From a bacterium (GTDB lineage Archaea > Thermoproteota > Nitrososphaeria > Nitrososphaerales > CADDZS01): a stretch of DNA of 15,865 bases. Made by a program: the position numbers and the translations under genes. The notes under the pieces are model-generated. The model made no database searches. It was given only the letters and a program-made list of their open reading frames with translations, and was not told where the DNA came from. The stretch lies in assembly GCA_027310845.1 (NCBI GenBank), contig DAIDAB010000003.1, positions 1 to 15,865 of the forward strand, written 5' to 3'. Of this stretch, positions 13,144 to 15,865 are shown in pieces; position 1 is the first letter of the stretch; each line of letters begins with the position of its first letter.

Positions 13144-13974
13144 TTACTTCAGTTGTTTCACAATTGACTCTACAGTTTTCTTGTCTGGAACCTTTCCATG
13201 GTATTCGGGTGACCACTCCATGAACTCTACGCCCTTGCCTTTGGTAGTATGAGCGATTATCACAGTGGGCTTGTTGCGAATCTGCTTCGCTTTTTCAAAT
13301 GCTCTGAGTATCTGTTCGAAATCGTAACCATCTACTTCGATGACATTCCAATTGAAAGCCTTCCATTTTGCGCTCAGAGGCTCGATTGGCATTATCTGTT
13401 CCGTGAGTCCATCCTGCTGAATGCCGTTCCTATCGACAATTGCAGTTATGTTGTCCAAACGGTACTTTGAGGCGCACATGGCGGCTTCCCATATTTGACC
13501 CTCTTCCATCTCGCCGTCTCCCATCATCACGTATAATCTGTAATCTTTCTTGTCCATCTTTCCTGCAAGCGCTTCTCCAATCGCAACCGACAATCCTACG
13601 CCCTCAGAACCTGCACACATCTCTACCCCTGGGGTTTTTTTCGTATCAGGGTGGCCTTGGAGCATGCTGTTGATTTTTCGTAGGGTCTTGAGTTGATCTA
13701 TTGGAAAGTATCCTTGCTGGGCTAGGACGCTGTAAAGTAGAGGCGCGGCATGACCCTTGGATAGAATGAACCTATCGCGTCCAAGCCATTGGGGGTTCTT
13801 TGGATCGTGCCTCATTACAACATAATACAAAGCAACAAGCAGCTCAACCGCCGAGAGAGAGCCACCAGGGTGACCAGACTTTGCTTCTGCCAGAGTTTCA
13901 AGGATAAGGCGTCTAGTGTTCTTTGAAATCTCCTTGAGCTCATCAATGGATTTTTTACTCTGGATCAATGACAC
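13144..13974 (-). CDS. Transketolase, N-terminal subunit (ThDP-binding)
   Basis: 276 residues. The start is GTG 13974, with GAGGT 8 bp upstream. It holds the diphosphate-binding half of transketolase: SGHPGGSLSAVELL (33-46), FILSKGHAAPLLY, and the thiamine-diphosphate motif beginning GDGEMEEGQIWEA (152-164) and ending at the Asn of DRNG. The segment usually written GSLGQGLS reads GSEGVGLS (122-129), an unusual variant in the region facing cofactor and substrate. The kinase gene ends 54 bp upstream; a 21-codon frame lies in that gap and overlaps the start. It works with the C-part gene at 12486. Confidence 0.93.
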   Translation of the reverse strand: MSLIQSKKSIDELKEISKNTRRLILETLAEAKSGHPGGSLSAVELLVALYYVVMRHDPKNPQWLGRDRFILSKGHAAPLLYSVLAQQGYFPIDQLKTLRKINSMLQGHPDTKKTPGVEMCAGSEGVGLSVAIGEALAGKMDKKDYRLYVMMGDGEMEEGQIWEAAMCASKYRLDNITAIVDRNGIQQDGLTEQIMPIEPLSAKWKAFNWNVIEVDGYDFEQILRAFEKAKQIRNKPTVIIAHTTKGKGVEFMEWSPEYHGKVPDKKTVESIVKQLK

Positions 13975-14028
13975 AGTCTATAACCTCAATGTCGGGCTTG
14001 GATTGTCTCTTTGGACCCATTCTTGAAT

Positions 14029-15060
14029 CTAGCGGCGCACGGGGACTTGACCGACAGCCGCCAATGCTTTTTCGGCTGCACCAATCATCTCCATTATGTC
14101 ACTTGCATTAACCACGACTGTACCAACGCGTTCTCCTCGTTTTGCGGCAGCCATATTACTCAACGCCGCAGCTTCGAAGGCATTACTTCCTGATGCAAGA
14201 GCCAACGTCATTACAGAAGTCATTGCATCCCTAATGCCGACAGATCGCGCAAATTCTCCGGGCGAACTGAGCGGGGGTATCGTAACCATGTTGTTCTCCT
14301 CGAAAACCGTGATACCCCTTTCTCCGCGAGTTAAGATGAGTCCTTTGTATTCAAGTCTCGTTTCAAGATTAGTTGCAATGTTTCTTAGGCCTGACTCGTT
14401 GAGGATTGCTATTCCAGTGACAATGCTCGCCTCGCGCTCGTTTGATTTGATGTAGTCAACACCCCTCAAGTCAAGATAGTGCTTTACTTTGGGCTGGGCA
14501 ATTATCTTCTTACCGGCTGCCTTTGCTGCAGAGACGAGGTTATCCACCAAATAGGATGTGATGGTTCCCTTGTCATAATCTGCTATCGCGACGATATCGC
14601 ATCGGGAAAGCAATGCGTTGGCGGACTTCAGGAGGGTGTCACTAAGCTCCTGACCGATGTCAGAACGGACTTCACGATCAACACGAAGGTATTGCGAACC
14701 GTTTACAAAGTATCGGGTCTTCAAAGTCGTAGGTCTGGAATTCGTCTTGACGCTATCTGTATCTACATGCAAGCTAGAAAGAGCATTGCTGATCCATTCC
14801 CCCTGTGTGTCCTTCCCCACGAATCCGACGACATCTGTCTTTCCTCCGAGAGCAACGATGTTATTGGCAAGGTTTCCAGCCCCTCCTAAGTTCAGTTTCT
14901 CCTCTTGAAAATCGCCCACCGGAATCGGGGCCTCTCGAGAAAGCTTCCTCGCGCTGATTGACACGTATCTGTCGACCATCAAGTCTCCTACAACTAGAAC
15001 GGACTTGCCGCGAAAGGACTTGACGAGCTCCTGGAGCTTCTCCTTTTGAAGCAGAATCAA
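14029..15060 (-). CDS. PfkB-family sugar kinase related to heptose-7-phosphate kinase (HldE N-domain)
   Basis: 343 residues from TTG 15060, chosen because the TATA at 15099-15106 puts the transcript start near 15077; TTG 15090 (353 residues) is the alternative. It has ribokinase-fold features in the HldE/RfaE style: VLVVGDLMVDRYV (21-33), LSREAPIPV, GGAGNLANNIVALGG, ADYDKGTIT, LILTRGERGI. HldE kinases phosphorylate D-heptose 7-phosphate at O-1. Several signature residues deviate: DPK reads QPK (189-191), TPN reads KSN, and the PfkB signature DVTGAGD reads RSVGIRD (272-278). The last keeps the base Asp but loses the small anion-hole residues. Activity or substrate may therefore differ. It appears to head the pentose phosphate operon, ending 54 bp before the transketolase N-part. 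Confidence 0.82.
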   Translation of the reverse strand: MILLQKEKLQELVKSFRGKSVLVVGDLMVDRYVSISARKLSREAPIPVGDFQEEKLNLGGAGNLANNIVALGGKTDVVGFVGKDTQGEWISNALSSLHVDTDSVKTNSRPTTLKTRYFVNGSQYLRVDREVRSDIGQELSDTLLKSANALLSRCDIVAIADYDKGTITSYLVDNLVSAAKAAGKKIIAQPKVKHYLDLRGVDYIKSNEREASIVTGIAILNESGLRNIATNLETRLEYKGLILTRGERGITVFEENNMVTIPPLSSPGEFARSVGIRDAMTSVMTLALASGSNAFEAAALSNMAAAKRGERVGTVVVNASDIMEMIGAAEKALAAVGQVPVRR

Positions 15061-15098
15061 CCAATTTACCTGATAATCGAGTTGGGTCAATGAATTGG

Positions 15099-15106
15099 AT
15101 TTAAAG
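15099..15106 (-). promoter_or_regulatory. TATA box for the kinase-transketolase operon
   Basis: On the minus strand the element reads CTTTAAAT, in the 219-bp gap between the kinase and the RNase P-like gene. Standard spacing predicts transcription from about 15077, downstream of TTG 15090, which is why I prefer the kinase start at 15060. Confidence 0.45.
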
Positions 15107-15309
15107 ATGACCGTCTAAGTGCGCGAACCAGAGTTCTAGTTTGGATCCCAAGCAAATTGAACCGAGCTTGCACAACGGTATTTGTCTTTCACAAAGGGTG
15201 GTCAGTATCGTCGCGAGTTCTTCATTTTCCCAAAGGAGCTATTGTTATAGTCTGGGATCAGTCTGGGACGGCGATTCACTTCATCCCATCTGCTACTAGG
15301 TTGGCACAT

Positions 15310-15504
15310 TCATTTAGGGGTTTTGGGTGATTTGAGCTTTCGAACTGAGCCTGAAATCCTGAGGCATCTGTTCCTCAGCTTTTCAGCGTCTTTCGGAGCA
15401 ACCCTGATAACGAAACCTTCCTCGGTTTGAAATAGGAACTTTGCCTCAGGGGGAAGCTCGGCCGGCATTTTCTCGAAAAGCAGGTATCTCTTCTTCTTTC
15501 TCAT
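15310..15504 (-). CDS. Miniature POP5-like RNase P subunit (candidate)
   Basis: 64 residues. The ATG at 15504 overlaps the upstream TGA (ATGA), so the gene is translationally coupled. Three blocks match archaeal POP5 in order: KKKRYLLFE at the N-terminus (homologues KKRY..F), KFLFQTEEGFVIRV in the middle (homologues have a strand then GIIRC), and RISGSVRKLK near the end (homologues GVSGTIKRLK). POP5 is normally about 110-140 residues, so the first helix region and a later helix/strand appear missing. Archaeal genomes often place POP5 near the COG1325 gene, which is the situation here. The comparison is from memory of family sequences. A generic small basic RNA-binding protein is the alternative. 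Confidence 0.55.
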   Translation of the reverse strand: MRKKKRYLLFEKMPAELPPEAKFLFQTEEGFVIRVAPKDAEKLRNRCLRISGSVRKLKSPKTPK

Positions 15505-15854
15505 AACCGGATCATCTCGGAATATTTCTGAAGCATGGCTTTCCTGTTTAGAATCCTAGATCTCGGCTTGAGTTTGATCCGGATCGATTCATCATCGGTC
15601 AGAGATAGCTGCTCCGGGATTCGCTGTCGGTTCAGCCTGATATACAATGCATCGTGTTCATCGAGATACCTTTCAAGTTGAGAAAGAAGCATAGATTTAC
15701 TTTCGCCGCCTAGCCTAAGTAAAATCGCTCTTGAAATTTCCGTAGCGCTGTCCCCGATGATGTGCGCCTTCACTAAGAGAAGTTTGTTCCCGTAGTGTCC
15801 CTCGAGATTCACTTTGTGGCAGTCCTCCTCCAGAATTCCAAGACTTTTTGTCAC
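15501..15854 (-). CDS. COG1325/PF01877-type RNA-binding protein, N-terminus interrupted
   Basis: 117 residues from GTG 15854. The hallmark block EGHYGNKLLLVKA (18-30), then LLSQLERYLDEHDALYIRLNRQ and LTDDESIRIKLK, match the archaeal predicted exosome-associated RNA-binding family. Homologues carry about 20 or more further N-terminal residues with a HATED..KV motif. Here an in-frame TAG stands 3 nt before the GTG, so the first strand and helix are not encoded in this frame within the window. Either a shorter start is used, or a frameshift (there is an A5 run at 15844-15848 on the complement) or another intron separates the N-terminal part. It overlaps the next gene by 4 bp. Confidence 0.7.
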   Translation of the reverse strand: MTKSLGILEEDCHKVNLEGHYGNKLLLVKAHIIGDSATEISRAILLRLGGESKSMLLSQLERYLDEHDALYIRLNRQRIPEQLSLTDDESIRIKLKPRSRILNRKAMLQKYSEMIRL

Positions 15855-15865
15855 ATTCTAAACAA

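Noticed and set aside
14096..14908. Plus-strand frames of 80-136 codons over the kinase
   Set aside because: They are the complement of a recognisable PfkB kinase and have no motif of their own.
1..15865. CRISPR arrays, insertion sequences, prophage or integration sites
   Set aside because: I saw no direct-repeat arrays, transposase or integrase motifs, or long terminal repeats on either strand.

Overview
This window is from an archaeon, most likely a member of the TACK group and possibly Thaumarchaeota/Nitrososphaeria-like (the lineage is inferred, not proven). The archaeal signs are a replication factor C large subunit, a UbiA enzyme of the archaeal ether-lipid type, a transketolase split into two genes, a tRNA-splicing endonuclease subunit, exosome/RNase P-type genes, TATA-box promoters, and introns with bulge-helix-bulge (BHB) signatures.

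Layout, left to right. (1) 1-1205 (+): the tail of an unknown gene, a small arcadin-1-like candidate, a HAD-fold protein that has lost its nucleophile, and an intron-containing tRNA-Gly(CCC) 7 bp after it. (2) 1206-4735: a gene-poor stretch with a zinc-ribbon membrane protein, a small two-helix membrane protein, and a membrane-anchored Ser/Thr-rich surface protein (-). (3) 4736-6757: the RNA-splicing locus. mtnA (-) is interrupted by a 33-nt in-frame insertion with two stop codons. The insertion folds as a BHB intron, and its removal restores the catalytic-cysteine motif exactly. Six bp downstream lies tRNA-Arg(UCG), which needs two non-canonical introns removed. Divergently transcribed from mtnA, across one palindromic TATA box, is an EndA-family splicing endonuclease subunit that lacks the catalytic histidine. 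(4) 6842-10591 (+): a sugar nucleotidyltransferase, a UbiA prenyltransferase (DGGGP synthase type), rfcL and two unknown zinc-binding proteins. (5) 15060-10595 (-): an operon-like run of a PfkB/HldE-type kinase, transketolase N-part, ribulose-phosphate 3-epimerase, transketolase C-part, transaldolase and a zinc-ribbon miniprotein. This is most of a non-oxidative pentose phosphate module. (6) 15854-15310 (-): a COG1325-type RNA-binding protein with an interrupted N-terminus, overlapping a 64-residue protein that looks like a miniature POP5 (RNase P subunit).

The most notable system is in region 3. A protein-coding mRNA intron, a multi-intron tRNA in the same probable transcript, and a splicing-endonuclease subunit that looks structural rather than catalytic all lie within 2 kb. 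A broad-specificity heterotetrameric endonuclease would explain all three. The pentose phosphate operon makes sedoheptulose 7-phosphate, the precursor expected for a heptose kinase, so regions 4 and 5 may also feed activated-heptose or glycan synthesis.
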